Shown: positions 45,789-56,845 of the stretch, one piece after another
Layout of the letters: each line of letters starts with the position of its first letter
How positions within the stretch are numbered: the first letter of the stretch is position 1
Source of the DNA: Orientallactaga sibirica
Taxonomy: Eukaryota > Chordata > Mammalia > Rodentia > Dipodidae
Assembly: GCA_036365145.1 (NCBI GenBank)
Contig: JAEOAD010000040.1
Location: 10,126,501-10,190,500 of the forward strand
Direction of reading: 5' to 3'
DNA length: 64,000 nt
Translations under genes and position numbers: made by a program
The notes under the pieces: generated by a model
What the model saw: the letters and a program-made list of their open reading frames with translations, nothing else
Told to the model about the DNA's origin: nothing
Database searches by the model: none

Positions 45789-46658
45789 GCCCACAGTTGG
45801 GGTGTGTTTGCACACAGTTAGGGTGTGTCTGCCCACAGTTAGGGTGTGTCTGCACACAGTCAGGGTGTGTCTTCCCACAGTTAGGGTGTGTCTGCACACA
45901 GTTAGGTGTGTCTGCCCACAGTTAGGGTGTGTCTGCCCACAGTTAGGGTGTGTCTTCCCACAGTTAGGGTGTGTCTGCCCACAGTTGTGGTGTGTTTGCC
46001 CACAGTTGCCCACAGTTAGGGTGTGTGTCTTCCCACAGTTAGGGTGTGTCTTCCCACAGTTAGGGTGTGTCTTCCCACAGTTAGGGTGTGTCTTCCCACA
46101 CTTAGGGTGTGTCTGCCCACAGTTGTGGTGTGTTTGCCCACAGTTAGGGTGTGTCTTCCCACAGTTAGGGTGTGTCTTCCCACAGTTAGGGTGTGTCTTC
46201 CCACAGTTAGGGTGTGTCTTCCCACACTTAGGGTGTGTCTTCCCACACTTACAGGGTGTGTCTTCCACAGTTAGTTAGTTAGGGTGTGTCTTCCCACAGT
46301 TAGGGTGTGTCTTCCCACAGTTAGGTGTGTCTGGGTGTGTCTTCCCACAGTTAGGGTGTGTCTTCCCACAGTTAGGGTGTGTCTGCCCACAGTTGTGGTG
46401 TGTCTGCACACAGTTAGGGTGTGTCTGCCCACAGGGTGTGTCTGCCCACAGTTAGGGTGTGTCTGCCCACAGTTAGGGTGTGTCTTCCCACAGTTAGGGT
46501 GTGTCTTCCCACAGTTAGGGTGTGTCTTCCCACAGTTAGGGTGTGTCTTCCCACACTTAGGGTGTGTCTGCCCACAGTTGGGGTGTGTTTGCCCACAGTT
46601 AGGGTGTGTCTGCACAGTCAGGGTGTTTCTGTGCACAGTTGGGGCTGTCTGTCTTCCC
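45789..46658. repeat. 21-bp minisatellite, about 40 units, with TTAGGG in most units
   Basis: The consensus unit is CCCACAGTTAGGGTGTGTCT followed by T or G (21 bp). Because 21 is divisible by 3, long frames stay open as 7-residue repeats in several frames on both strands (for example PTVRVCL on + and GKTHPNC on -). These are not genes. Unit variants include cacttaggg (5), gttgtgg (3), gttgggg (2-3), gtcaggg (2), cacacag in place of cccacag (3), and length variants of 17, 20, 23, 28 and 30 bp. The order of variants repeats at about six-unit scale, showing higher-order copying. Most units carry the telomere hexamer TTAGGG once. Confidence 0.95.
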
Positions 46659-46934
46659 ATATCAGTTAACCTAATCTAGACACTTCCTCACAGACATACC
46701 CAGAGATTTTCTCAGAACCTCCGTGTCTGCTCTGCCACAACTCTATCCCTTGCAGAACCTTTCATTCTCCACCAAGATCAGACTCCAGATTCACACACCC
46801 TGGAAGGAAGTCGGTGCCCTCACACTGGCAGTCTTGCTACCGTCATGGAGTTCAACCATGACCAGGGCAGCAGAAATGGGGATGAAAGTGGTAAGGGGAG
46901 GATCATGTGTGAAAAGGTTGTCAATGTGTGACAA
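46659..46934. other. Non-coding sequence after the minisatellite
   Basis: 'tcagttaacctaatctagac' with 'cctcacagacataccc' resembles the inner part of rodent MaLR LTRs, with weak support. No coding gene seen. Confidence 0.35.
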
Positions 46935-46996
46935 GGGGGTGTAGCTCAATAGTAGAGACACACAAAGCTGTGGGTTTGAGCTTTAAACAACACCCA
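46935..46996 (+). repeat. ID-like SINE core
   Basis: 'gggggtgtagctcaatagta', gagacacacaaagctgtg and 'ggtttgagctttaaacaaca' follow the tRNA-derived ID head and B-box order. Confidence 0.6.
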
Positions 46997-47071
46997 CGCA
47001 ATTGTGGTTGAGCACTTGCCTTATAAAGCAGAAGAAATCACAAGTCACACAGAAAGAACTGCAGAGGGGCT

Positions 47072-47395
47072 TGAGAAGAAAGTTCAGCAGGAAAGTATTG
47101 TCTGAGCAAGCCTAAGGATCAGAGTTTTATTCCCAGCACGCATGTAAAATGCACGTCTGTCATCAAAGTGCTGGAGAAGCAGACAGGACAATCCTCAGGA
47201 CATTCTGGCTAGCTATTCTAGCCAAATTAGTGAGCACAAGAAGACAACCTGTCTCAAAAACAAAGACAAAAAAAAAAAAGTGGAGATTAATTGAGGATTC
47301 TGGGCTCCAAACCCATACACACAGCCATAGACACATATAACCCACCCTTATATGAATATGCATGCACACATGCACACCGCACACACGTATATGGG
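47072..47395 (+). repeat. B4/RSINE-like SINE
   Basis: A head-like part ('agaaagttcagcaggaaagt', 'gagttttattcccagcacgc') is followed by a B1-like body ('gtgctggagaagcagacagg', 'aacctgtctcaaaaacaaag') and then a CA-rich end ('catgcacacatgcacaccgc'). This order (tRNA head, B1-like middle, CA repeat) is that of B4/RSINE1. Confidence 0.65.
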
Positions 47396-50300
47396 CAAAA
47401 TAAAGAAGGTAGAGTACGTTTCTATTAAACTTCTATAGGCTTTGACGTGGGAGTAAGTTTGATACCAGTGGAGGAGTTTCTGTATCTAGTTGAGTGACCA
47501 AGTGTGAATCATTTAAAACCTGCCAGCTTCAATGGCTCTCTGTGTAAAAGTAAGATAATAGGGTCCAAAGGAAAGAAAGAAAAAAAAAAAAAAAACATAG
47601 GATGAATTCCCAGGAACACTTAGGGCCCAGGTGTTTGGGGGAGCGGTCCCAGGTCATCCATAACCCAGCGCCTTTTTCCAATAGGCATTAGAACATCTGA
47701 ATACTGGAGCTTCCTAGATGCCCATAGCCTGACAGCTGCCACCCTTGACCAAGTCACCCAGACACCCCCTTGCTCCCTGACCAACTGCAGGACTGGGTGA
47801 CACTAGTAAAACCAAATCTGCTCCCACACTTTCTTCCAAGCCACCACGGACTCAGAATATCGTGCTTCAGGCTTCCCCTTCATCAGTTATTTTATCTTAG
47901 CAATTAGAGTAGAAACTAAGTATATCCCTTTCCTAAGACTGGTTACAATCAGTACATTATTTTTCCTCACTGATAATAGTCATACTAACTTGATTGTAGA
48001 TATATATGACTGTGTATTTTGTTGGCATGATACACTGTCACACATTTTTAATTGATACCGCTTTAGGTAATTACCTATTTCTGCTTCATTTTGAGCTGAT
48101 TAAATTTCATAAGTATTGAGTCTGAATATATGTCAACACTTTGGAAAGAGCTAGAAATAAATATATAAATAGGGACAATTTTTAGGGACTCATAGTTGAG
48201 GAATGGAGACAGGTGTGTGAAGAAGTCATACAACAAAGCTGAATTCAGTGGTGCAAATATCTTCTGAAGAGAACATCCACACACATGACAAGCCATCCGT
48301 GTGAATGCCTAAGATCTACGGCCAAAGGAAATATTCTTTATTAGGATCATTAAAAAGAGGAATAACATTTTTATTGATGGGTGCAATAGTGAGAGGTTGG
48401 TAAAGAGAAAAATAAGTTATTTCAGGAGGCAGACTACATGTGCCAATTAGCCACATGTTAGACAGTTAAGGAACCTACAAAGCTTAAGTCGTAGGAGAAA
48501 TGCAACATAATAGACTTATAATGAACTCACAGTGTACTTTTAAGGCGTGGCACCCATGAGTAAGTCTAAATGAATAATGACAGGAGGGAAAAGCCATGTG
48601 TATATTTTATCACAACAGTTACAAGTGGTATCTAAAAGTGACCTCTAAGGCAATATTATCAAAGATGGGATGACGAGATGGAAGGATGGTAAACAAGGTC
48701 CTCAGACTGGAGGTTGCTGTCCTCAGCTTGGCAAAGATGATAATATGTGTGGTCATGAGCAATAAAACCAGTAGAACTTAATGATCCACGTGAGACCGCA
48801 GCAGGACGAAGAAGGGGGAGTGACGGCCTGCATTTGTGGCTGAATAAATTCTAACGCAGTTCATCCAAATATGAGGATTGATGAGCAAAAGAAAAGGAAA
48901 AAGTGAAGCTTTGATTTGGAACATGCTGACCTGGAGTCTAAACATTAAAAAATCTTTTCTGTTAATTGGCACCCAGTGTTTGTTGAACATTTGTCAATGA
49001 AATGATTGTCAATTTTCTGAATCTACACTATCAAATGCATTGACTTCCTATTTAATTAACATAAAATGCTAAATTCTAATTAAGCAAATCAGTTTAATTG
49101 GAATTGTTAGCTCTATTTGTACATATTTGAATATCATATCACATCTTCTGAGGGCTATTTTTATGGTGTCTTTTTTGTTGTTATTGTTACTTAATGATAC
49201 TTGTACATATATGACTAAATAGAAGAGTGTAGTAAGTGAAAACGTTATTTATTTAAATTAAGTTGTAAATCAGTTGTAGCTGTTGAGTCCTATCCACTCA
49301 ACTTCCTGCTAACAGGCCCTTGCAGTATTTTGTAGAAAAGTGACAATTTCATTAAATTGAATATGACATTGAAAACTTTTACATATAACTGTTCTGCTAA
49401 AGGTTATGATTTTAAAAAGTAGGAGGTTTACATTTGTCAATGTTCAATACCACTATGGTTTCTCAGCCCAAACACCTAACAACCCACTGAACTGAGAATA
49501 TTGGAGACTGGCTTAGTTCACTTCATCACTGCTATTATTCAGCTGGCCATGAGTCTCATTACAATTATGATTAGAGAATTTTCTTTACACAAGTCTCTGA
49601 AATACATTATTTTACCTCATATAATGCCCCCACACCAACCCACTGTACTGCATAAGCAAAAATTTCCTTAATATCTGAAGGAATGCTAAAAACCTATGTT
49701 CCTAAAAGATTCTTTAAAGGTGAATTATTGATATTATTTCTAAGTGCTTCGAAATTGAATTATTTTATGTTTCATTCATTGTTCTAATGAACTGACACTA
49801 TCACACTAATAGTAAAAAATAATTTATTTGATAAAATATTTTAAAAATATATTAGTAATACGTTATACTTTGTTTTCATTTTATATTTATATTACAAGAA
49901 TATTACATCTGAGTAACTGAAGGTAGGATCATGGAAATGCCTTCTACATGAGCATATTAATGATATTGGGACAGTCTAGCTCAAGACTGACATGGGATCA
50001 ACACCCTGTTTTTCACTGTGTCTGAGACCACTTGGAGTATTGGAAATGATCTGCCTGGAATCTTTTTAGAACTTTACACTGCTTTTTTGAAGTGGCATTT
50101 TGTTTTCTAATTATAAGTAATGTAAAAGAGTGATTTCTTTCTTTGTGTTTTAGAATACTCTCACCTACCATGCAAACATGGCAAATTGTATTACAATGTA
50201 TTTTATCTTTCAAAATCATATTTCTTCTTCCTTGTAATGAAATTTTAAAAAGTATAGCGGGATCCATACCCTTTAAGTTAAATAGCTTGGAAAATTTACA

Positions 50301-50770
50301 CATAGTAGTATTGATTTTGGGGAAAATACAGAAATTAATGTATTTTCCCATTGACCCAGAAAGTGAAAAAAAATAAATAAACACATATTAAACTAAAAAC
50401 AAACTAAGGTTTTACAATAACAAAATCTATACTCATATCACCATATGGTCATTGTTTTTTCTGTGTTCATTACAAAGCTAAGCATTTGATTTCTAAAATG
50501 TAAGCTATAAAACACATAGGCTGTACTAAAAGACATTAATTAGCTTACATTTATTTCTCTGACAACCACCCAAACATCGTGCAAGCCATCAGGAATTCTC
50601 TTTAACAAGTTCTCAAGACATAAATCAAATAAAATATTAAAATTGAGAAGTGGGGAAAATAAGTCAGTTAAGATTGAAGAGAATAATATTTGCCTTATAG
50701 CTACTATGAATATTTTCATAATATCAGTAGATATTTTTAACAAGACAAATACAAAGCTCAACACATACAC

Positions 50771-50771
<1 letters not shown>
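47396..50771. other. Long single-copy-looking stretch, no gene seen
   Basis: About 3.4 kb with no recognisable transposon apart from short A runs (about 47577-47595). The 123-codon minus frame at 50013-50384 lacks recognisable domains and sits in AT-rich DNA. I do not call it a gene. Confidence 0.45.
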
Positions 50772-50809
<38 letters not shown>

Positions 50810-50860
50810 GACAGAGAGACACAGAGAGAAAGAGACAGAGGAAGGGAGAGAAAGAGAAAA
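50772..50860. repeat. (AG)n-rich microsatellite
   Basis: GAGAGA with ACAGAG interruptions. The frames of 101 and 124 codons on opposite strands are driven by it. Confidence 0.92.
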
Positions 50861-50996
50861 TTGCCAAAATTCTCGGACATTCTTCAGTGCTAATAAATGC
50901 CTATCTGCTGACAAGGCAGTGATTTTAGTGAACTGGAAATGTCAGTAAACAGGTAATAAGATAAACATCATTTCTCTATCACAGCAAAAGCAATGT

Positions 50997-51222
50997 AGGG
51001 CTGGAGAGATGGCTTAGAGGTTAAGGTGCTTGCCTGCATAATTGAATGACCCAGGTTCGATTCTGCAATACCCACATAATGTCAGATATACAAAATGTCT
51101 CATGAATCTGGATTTGGTGGTGGCCAAAGGTCTTGGCATGCCCATTTTCATTCTTTCTCCTCTCCTCTCCTCTCCTCTCCTTTCCCTATATCTCTCCACT
51201 TGCAAATAAATAAAATATTTTA
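50997..51222 (+). repeat. DIP-type SINE
   Basis: Head 'ggctggagagatggcttaga', B-box-like 'ggttcgattct', body 'tctcatgaatctggatttgg', a (TCTCC)n stretch and an AAATAAATAAA tail. Confidence 0.88.
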
Positions 51223-51513
51223 AAAGAAGAAGTGATGTGATATAGCCTGTTGTAATACTCTTACCACCCCATTCTTTTGCTGTTTTTCTACAACTGTATA
51301 CTTCGGTGTTCATCAATTATTTTAAAATACATAAACATTTTTAGAAGCAGTTTTTTTTTTTTTTTAGCAAACTGTCACAGAAATTTAATGAGGCAAGTAG
51401 GTATCCCTCCAGCATTCCTGTTTTCCTACACTTATCTTTCTGCAATAAAAGATTAACTATTTTAAAACAAATTAACTTTAAAGTGCCATTAATGCCAGTA
51501 GAACATATGTGTG

Positions 51514-51564
<51 letters not shown>

Positions 51565-51615
51565 TTTTTTTGAAAAAGACATAAATTTGCTTTATTTTAT
51601 AATGTCATTCTCCAA
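51223..51615. other. Non-coding sequence with (TA)n(TG)n at 51517-51560
   Basis: A TA/TG compound microsatellite and T runs. No gene seen. Confidence 0.6.
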
Positions 51616-51774
51616 TTTTTTTTTTGTTTGTTTTTTTCAAGGTAGAGTTTCACTCTGGCCCAGGCTGACCTGGAATTAACTATGTAGTCTCAGGGTGGCC
51701 TTGAACTCATGGCGATCCTCCTACCTCTGCCTCCCGAGTACTGGGATTAAAGGCATGCGCCACCACGCCCGGCT
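51616..51774 (-). repeat. B1 SINE, antisense
   Basis: T-rich tail complement, 'caggctgacctggaattaac', 'cctcctacctctgcctcccg', CACCACGCCCGGCT end. Low divergence. A short tctccaa repeat flanks it. Confidence 0.94.
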
Positions 51775-51916
51775 CTCCAAAATATTGACTTTGAAATATC
51801 ATGCAGTGCAAATCCTGTGTTCATTTAGAAAAGTATTTAGCTTGTACACCAACCTTGCATAGTATAGACTTGGCTTTGTCTTGAGGACGGTGACCAGAGA
51901 GGTGGTGAAACCTCTC

Positions 51917-52376
51917 AGAGGTTGTGTTAGCTGGGATTCTCCACAGGAACAGAACCCACAGAATAAGTAGGTATTATGGAAGGGATTTATTAGATTGGCT
52001 TACAGGATATGCTCTGAGCAGTCCAACAATATCTGTAGGCCGTAGAGTCCGAGAACTGGGTAGATGCTCCGCCCATCAAGCTGAATGTCACTGCAGTTGT
52101 AGTTTGACACCACTGAAGACCTGGGGGATCCCTGGAGCCAGCCGGAAGCATGGGGAGGCAGGTACAGATCCCTGTGTTCTCTTCGCCTTTCTTCCTACAG
52201 TCCATCATGGGCAGAACTATCCACATTGCAGGAAAATCTTCCATCTTCCATCAAGACTTCATGGATATGACCTCACAGACCGTCCCAAGATGCATTGCTA
52301 TTCCTTGATATCTAATTTGATTAAGTTGACAACAGTCATTGTCACAGTTATGGTCACAGAAGTGGTTGGTGTCTAG
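51917..52376 (-). mobile_element. ERVL/MLT2-type LTR, antisense
   Basis: 'gttagctgggattctccaca', 'ggaacagaacccacagaata', 'agggatttattagattggct', 'tacaggatatgctctgagca', and later 'ttaagttgacaacagtcatt' are the complement of the MLT2/MT2-class LTR layout. TTTATTA at about 51983 is the complement of the AATAAA signal. The 150-codon + frame across it is a chance frame. Confidence 0.65.
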
Positions 52377-52784
52377 GGGAAGTCGAGTAGGTCATTGTGG
52401 TGCCACCACCCTCAGAATGAATTATTGCTGTAATAACATGATAAATTAGCTCTTCAAAATTAAACAAACAAACACCTTTCCCTCATTTCCCCAGCTTTCT
52501 GCTTCAGCCTGTGATCTGTCCCCCTTGACTAATTCATTCTGTATTTTCACACGTGTGTGTGTCTTTTAACTACTAGTACACAGCAGCGTAATCATGCGAG
52601 CAGTTCTCCCTCCATCATTAAGTGACTTACACTCTTGCACATGCTCTGGTACCAAAGCTCTCTGCCATGCTGTGACAGTCACAAGACTCATTAGGGCCAG
52701 TAGATGTCGGTGCCACGATATGAGACCTTCATTACTAATCTAAATAGTCTGCATTCCTTTAATTTCCTTTTTGTTTTGTTCATT
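52377..52784. other. Non-coding sequence, no gene seen
   Basis: Unique, no feature seen. Confidence 0.35.
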
Positions 52785-52935
52785 TAATTGTGATGTGTTA
52801 ATTAGAGTCATACTGCATAGCCCAGACTGTCTTTATAGTGCCTGTTTAACTCAAGTTGACTTCCTATTCACCATCCTCCTGCCTCAGTAACCTGAATGCT
52901 AGGATGAAAGACATGCAACACCATGCTGAGCTAGC
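52785..52935 (-). repeat. Diverged B1-like SINE, antisense
   Basis: 'tactgcatagcccagactgt', 'caccatcctcctgcctcagt', and 'gaatgctaggatgaaagaca' follow antisense B1 order with heavy divergence. Confidence 0.6.
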
Positions 52936-53371
52936 ATGTATAGCAATAGAAATGGATTAAATGCAGTGTGAACGAGAGAAAGCTAAAAGCAGTCTGTCCT
53001 TGTGCACATACTCTACGTTGTATAATGATAGTATCTAGGTATTTCATGCTGAGGGAAAATGCTTGGTTTCTGAGTCACTCAGATTGATATGTTGGAAAGT
53101 CATTTTATCTGATGAACTGTAGAGAACGTCTAGCAATTATCAATAGAGCCAGTTCTAATCAGAACTAATGCGGGAATATTGGAAAACAGTTTTCAGGGTG
53201 GATACCACTGAGGAAATGGCATAGTTGTCACAAAAATCAAACTGAAGAAAATTATTAGGAATAAAACTCCAAACATCACCAATGATTTCATGAAAGTGAA
53301 AGGTCTAATTAAGGAAATCATTCCAGAGACTCTAAAACAGGACTTGGGTGGTATACTAAAGTCATTGTTCA
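52936..53371. other. Non-coding sequence; unassigned minus frame
   Basis: Part of a 102-codon minus-strand frame (53193-53501). Its first third comes from the following B1. The rest includes a hydrophobic run (MFGVLFLIIFFSLIFV). Not recognised, and not called as a gene. Confidence 0.35.
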
Positions 53372-53465
53372 GCTGATCATGGTGGTGCACACCTTTAATC
53401 CCAGCACTCGGGAGGCAGAGGTAGGAGGATCGCCATGAGTCCGAGGCCACCCTCGAATTACACAG
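53372..53465 (+). repeat. B1 SINE lacking its 3' part
   Basis: 'ctgatcatggtggtgcacac', 'cagcactcgggaggcagagg', 'gatcgccatgagtccgaggc', then it stops at 'ccctcgaattacacag' without the 3' half or tail. Confidence 0.85.
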
Positions 53466-53519
53466 CATATTATCTTTTGAGTTTGTATTTTTTAAAATCA
53501 AAATTCTGCTGCTGAATAT

Positions 53520-53790
53520 ACTTACATCACAATTTGCTTAATTATGCATCTGTCAAAACATATCAGAATTGTTTCAAGTTTTTGCTATGATAAACAAAAG
53601 TTGTTATGAACATTTGCATATGGGATTTTGTGAGAGCATACGTTTTCCATTTCTCTTGGATGGGTGTCCAGTAATAGTACTGCAGGATTCTAGTGAAATT
53701 GCATTTATATATTTAGGGAAAACTTTCAGAATATTTTATTGGCCTAATTGGTAGGCCAATTAGTATTTCATCAGAAACTGAAGGATAATT
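53520..53790 (-). pseudogene. Old LINE-1 ORF2 3' fragment, antisense
   Basis: 'gttatgaacatttgcatatg', 'ccatttctcttggatgggtg', 'tccagtaatagtactgcagg' follow the antisense order of the ORF2 end of older mammalian L1s. Decayed. Confidence 0.6.
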
Positions 53791-55028
53791 TAATTCATGC
53801 ACTTACTGAACATTGAATTTTATTAAGCTGATTTCAGTCTTTGAGAATGTCTTTATTTTAGTCACTTGGTAATAAAATGGACTTTATTATATTACTCCTT
53901 ATATACTTCAGGTGAATCTTGCTTATTTTCACAGTATGTGCTGATATTTTTTCTTTTGATTTATCCATTGTTTATTTTCTATCACATACAAACATATTAG
54001 AGTATATTTGGGTTTTTGTATGTGAGATGTACATGTGTGTTAATTTTGTTAAGGTAGTTTTTAGAAGTATAGTAAGAATCTCATATTTTTCTATGCATTA
54101 CATTTCTTTCATAGCAAAAATATAAATTTGGGTTCTTTATTCAATTAGTCCACAATTAATAACATTTGATTTGATGAAAATATTCATAATTAATTAACAT
54201 TTTAATATATTTACCAGAATTTGTCTATTTCAGGTATTATTTTTATTAATTAATTTAATATTTTCTAATTCTGTTTCAGTCACATTGTTTAAAGGGGTCA
54301 GCTGGAAGAAATGGAGTGTTGATATTTGTTACATGTAAACAGAGTGAAGAAAAATATATGAGAGATGAAATGTGGGGCATGGGGGTAGGAGGAGGAATGG
54401 GAATAAAAAAACTCATTGTATTAGAATACTCCATAAAAATGCTGAAAAAATAAATTAAGTCACATTTATTATCCTAGAAAATGGCACATTTACTAGATTT
54501 TGAACTACACACATGTACAGACACACCCTTAAGTTTATGCTGTTATATGAAATATCTAATTCTTTTTTGTCATTATGTATGATATTTTTGTGTGGAACCA
54601 TGTTTTCCAATATTCAGTTAAATTTAGCCAAAATATATCTCATCACATTTACCCTGTAATTATCTACTTTCCATAATTGTAAAGGTCTAAATGAAAATAC
54701 ATACCTATATTATTGGTGGTCTGGATCAATTAAATGATAATTGTCTGCCCTATAAAACTTAACTGAAAAGACCAGTGTGACCCCAACTAGTTCTAGTTTG
54801 TCATTTAATATCTTTTTCTGGGAACTAGTTTTGGAATGTTCATTCTTCTAAAATTATAAATATTTTCACTAATATTTCTAATTATGATTTTAGTCTTTCA
54901 TGTTGAGTTAGTTTTAACTTTTTCACTTAGATTTTTCTTGTTTATATTTTATTTGCTCTTAACGACAATGTCCTCTTAATATTGACAAGATCAAAATGCA
55001 CAGTTTTTTGTTATTATAATGCATATCA
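53791..55028. other. AT-rich sequence; possible L1 3' end at 54280-54460
   Basis: 54280-54460 ('gtggggcatgggggtaggag', 'gaggaatgggaataaaaaaa', 'gctgaaaaaataaattaag') looks like a decayed retroelement 3' end, with weak support. The rest is unassigned. Confidence 0.35.
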
Positions 55029-55221
55029 GGTTTTTTTGTTTTTGTTTTTGTTTTTTGTTTTTTGTTTTGTTTTTCAGTTTTTCGAGGTAGTGTTTCATTC
55101 TAGCTCAGGCTGACCTGGAATTCACTACGTAGTCTCTCAGGGTAGCCTCGAACTCATGGTGATCCTCCTACCTCTACTTCCCGAGTGCTGGTACTAAAGG
55201 CATGCGCCACCACGCCCGGCT
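55029..55221 (-). repeat. B1 SINE, antisense
   Basis: (GTTTTT)n tail complement, 'tttttcgaggtagtgtttca', 'gctgacctggaattcactac', CACCACGCCCGGCT end. Confidence 0.93.
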
Positions 55222-55365
55222 TTTGATATCGGTTTTTAAGTTAGATCAACTACTTAATATAATATATTTGATATTCCTACTCAGGACTGTTTCTGAGAAG
55301 AATTTTTTTTTAATTTTGATCTTATTTCTCTTTATTCCTAATAATTTTATTCACTCTTTTTGTAG
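55222..55365. other. AT-rich spacer
   Basis: No feature seen. Confidence 0.3.
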
Positions 55366-55692
55366 TGATGGTGTGGTGTTTGATTCAGGTGGCCCCCATA
55401 AACTTAAGTGTACTGAAATCTAGGTCCTGTAGGCAGTGTATTTTTGGGGACAGGCTTTTGGGTATTATAGGCAACTTCCTCATGCCAGTGTTTGCCACAC
55501 TCTCCTGTTGCTGTTGTCCAACTGAGTGACCAGGAGGTGATGTCCACCCTCTGCTCATACCATCGTTTTCCCTGCCATAATGGATCTTCCCCTCAAATCT
55601 GTAATTCAAAATAACATCCCCCCCCACCAAACACACACAAGCTGCTGTTAGTCTTTTGTTTTATGCCAGCAATGTGAACCTGACTGCAACAC
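55366..55692 (+). mobile_element. Solo LTR, MaLR-like
   Basis: TG at the start ('tgatggtgtggtgtttgatt') and CA at the end ('gtgaacctgactgcaaca'). Internal blocks 'ggcccccataaacttaagtg', 'gacaggcttttgggtattat', 'cgttttccctgccataatgg', and a decayed signal 'aattcaaaataacatc' match the antisense LTR at 19456-19800 and the split LTR at 17063. No viral genes. Confidence 0.75.
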
Positions 55693-56019
55693 ATGGCTAA
55701 CTTTATAAACGAACAATTGTGGTCAAAATGAACCAAATCGCTGGACATGTTTGGGACAGTCTTTCTAGATCATGTCAAATGGAATGGGAAGACCTATGCT
55801 AAAAGCATGGGCAGCATCATTACATTGGCAAGGGGTCAAGGATTATATAAAGAAGAAAGTGACCTGAGCACTAGCATCCATCTCAATCTCTTTTCTGACT
55901 ATAGAAATCCCGAGAACATCTGTCAAATGTTTGGTCACTATGCCGCTTCCTCCTCCCCACCCATCCTCAAATTGTAAAGTGAAATCAATGGTTTCTTTTC
56001 CAAGTTGATTTTTTAAATA
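55693..56019. other. Unassigned block, possibly repeat-derived
   Basis: A 76-codon + frame (55747-55977) with no recognised domain. The sequence sits between an LTR and an L1-associated repeat. Confidence 0.35.
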
Positions 56020-56455
56020 TTTTATTAGTTATGTATATAGAATAGATATACAGGCATGATGGTACCATCGTTAGCCTTCTCTCTGTCCTCCCCCATGGGT
56101 AATGGGGGTCTGCCATTATGGGGGTAGCCATCAGTTATGTGGGAGAGGCAATGACTCTGTGTATAATGACCCAAGACATGGCTCTAACAATCTTTCTGCC
56201 CCCTCCTCTGCAAATTTCCCTGAGCTATGTTGGGTTAATTTTAGGTCTATTTCAGTGACAAGGTTTTGTGAGTCTCTGTGTCTCTGGATATCTGATTTGG
56301 TAGGGGTTGAGTGTTCTTTGTGTCTATCTCCTTCACCCTTGTGCTGGTACTGATAAAACAGCACTCGTTCATTTCCCCTATGACTCTATGGCTTCAGCTG
56401 GTGCCCTGGTGAAGTGTGATGGGCTGATTCTCTCCTCAGGATATGCATCCATCTT
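56020..56455 (+). repeat. L1-associated interspersed repeat
   Basis: Second good copy of the 35745-36240 family, with the same block order (gtagccatc-gttatg, 'tgacccaagacatggctcta', 'aatttccctgagctatgttg', 'ttggtaggggttgagtgttc', 'atggcttcagctggtgccct'). It ends at 'gatatgcatccatct', where a B1 has inserted. Confidence 0.6.
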
Positions 56456-56610
56456 TTTTTTTTTTAAATTATTCGAGGTAGGGTCTAACTCTAGCTCAGG
56501 CTAAGCTGGAATTCACTATGTATTCTAAGGGTGGTCTTGAACTCATGGCAAACCTCCTACCTCTGCATCCTGAGTGCTGGGAATAAAGGCATGTGCCACC
56601 ACACCCGGCT
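56456..56610 (-). repeat. B1 SINE, antisense
   Basis: 'ttcgaggtagggtctaactc', 'acctcctacctctgcatcct', CACCACACCCGGCT end. Confidence 0.92.
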
Positions 56611-56625
56611 CTATTTTTTTTCCAA

Positions 56626-56832
56626 GTTTTTATTTTTATTTATTTATAAGCCGAGAGAGATAGTGAGAAGAAAGACACACAGAATGGGTACTAAGGCCTC
56701 CAGCTCCTGCAAATGAACTCCAGACATATTCCCCACTTTGTGCATCAACCTGTATGTCGGTACTGGGGAATTGAACCCCAGTCGTGGTTTTGCAGGTAGG
56801 AATTTTAACTGCTGAGCAATCTCTCCAGCTCC
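56626..56832 (-). repeat. DIP-type SINE, antisense
   Basis: (TTTA)n tail, short GA stretch, 'cctgcaaatgaactccagac', head complement 'ctgagcaatctctccagctc'. Confidence 0.88.
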
Positions 56833-56845
56833 ATTACCATGTATT

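Noticed and set aside
45421..46278. 285-codon + strand open frame
   Set aside because: It consists of the TTTTC array followed by the 21-bp minisatellite. The heptad-like repeats (VRVCLPT, GCVFPQL) follow from a unit length divisible by three, and frames are open on both strands.
45789..46658. CRISPR-like regular spacing
   Set aside because: Units are contiguous with no spacers, and the DNA is mammalian.
45759..46660. Minus-strand GKTHPNC-repeat frames that look like a repetitive secreted protein
   Set aside because: Same minisatellite. No signal peptide, no flanking coding exons, and unit-length changes (17, 20, 23, 28, 30 bp) break the frame repeatedly.
50013..50384. 123-codon minus frame
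   Set aside because: AT-rich sequence, no domain, no splice or promoter context. Compatible with chance.
51924..52376. 150-codon + strand frame
   Set aside because: Coincides exactly with an ERVL-type LTR in antisense. No known protein resemblance.
53193..53501. 102-codon minus frame with a hydrophobic stretch, considered as a processed pseudogene
   Set aside because: About a third is B1-derived, and the rest matches nothing I recognise. No poly-A tail or TSD seen.
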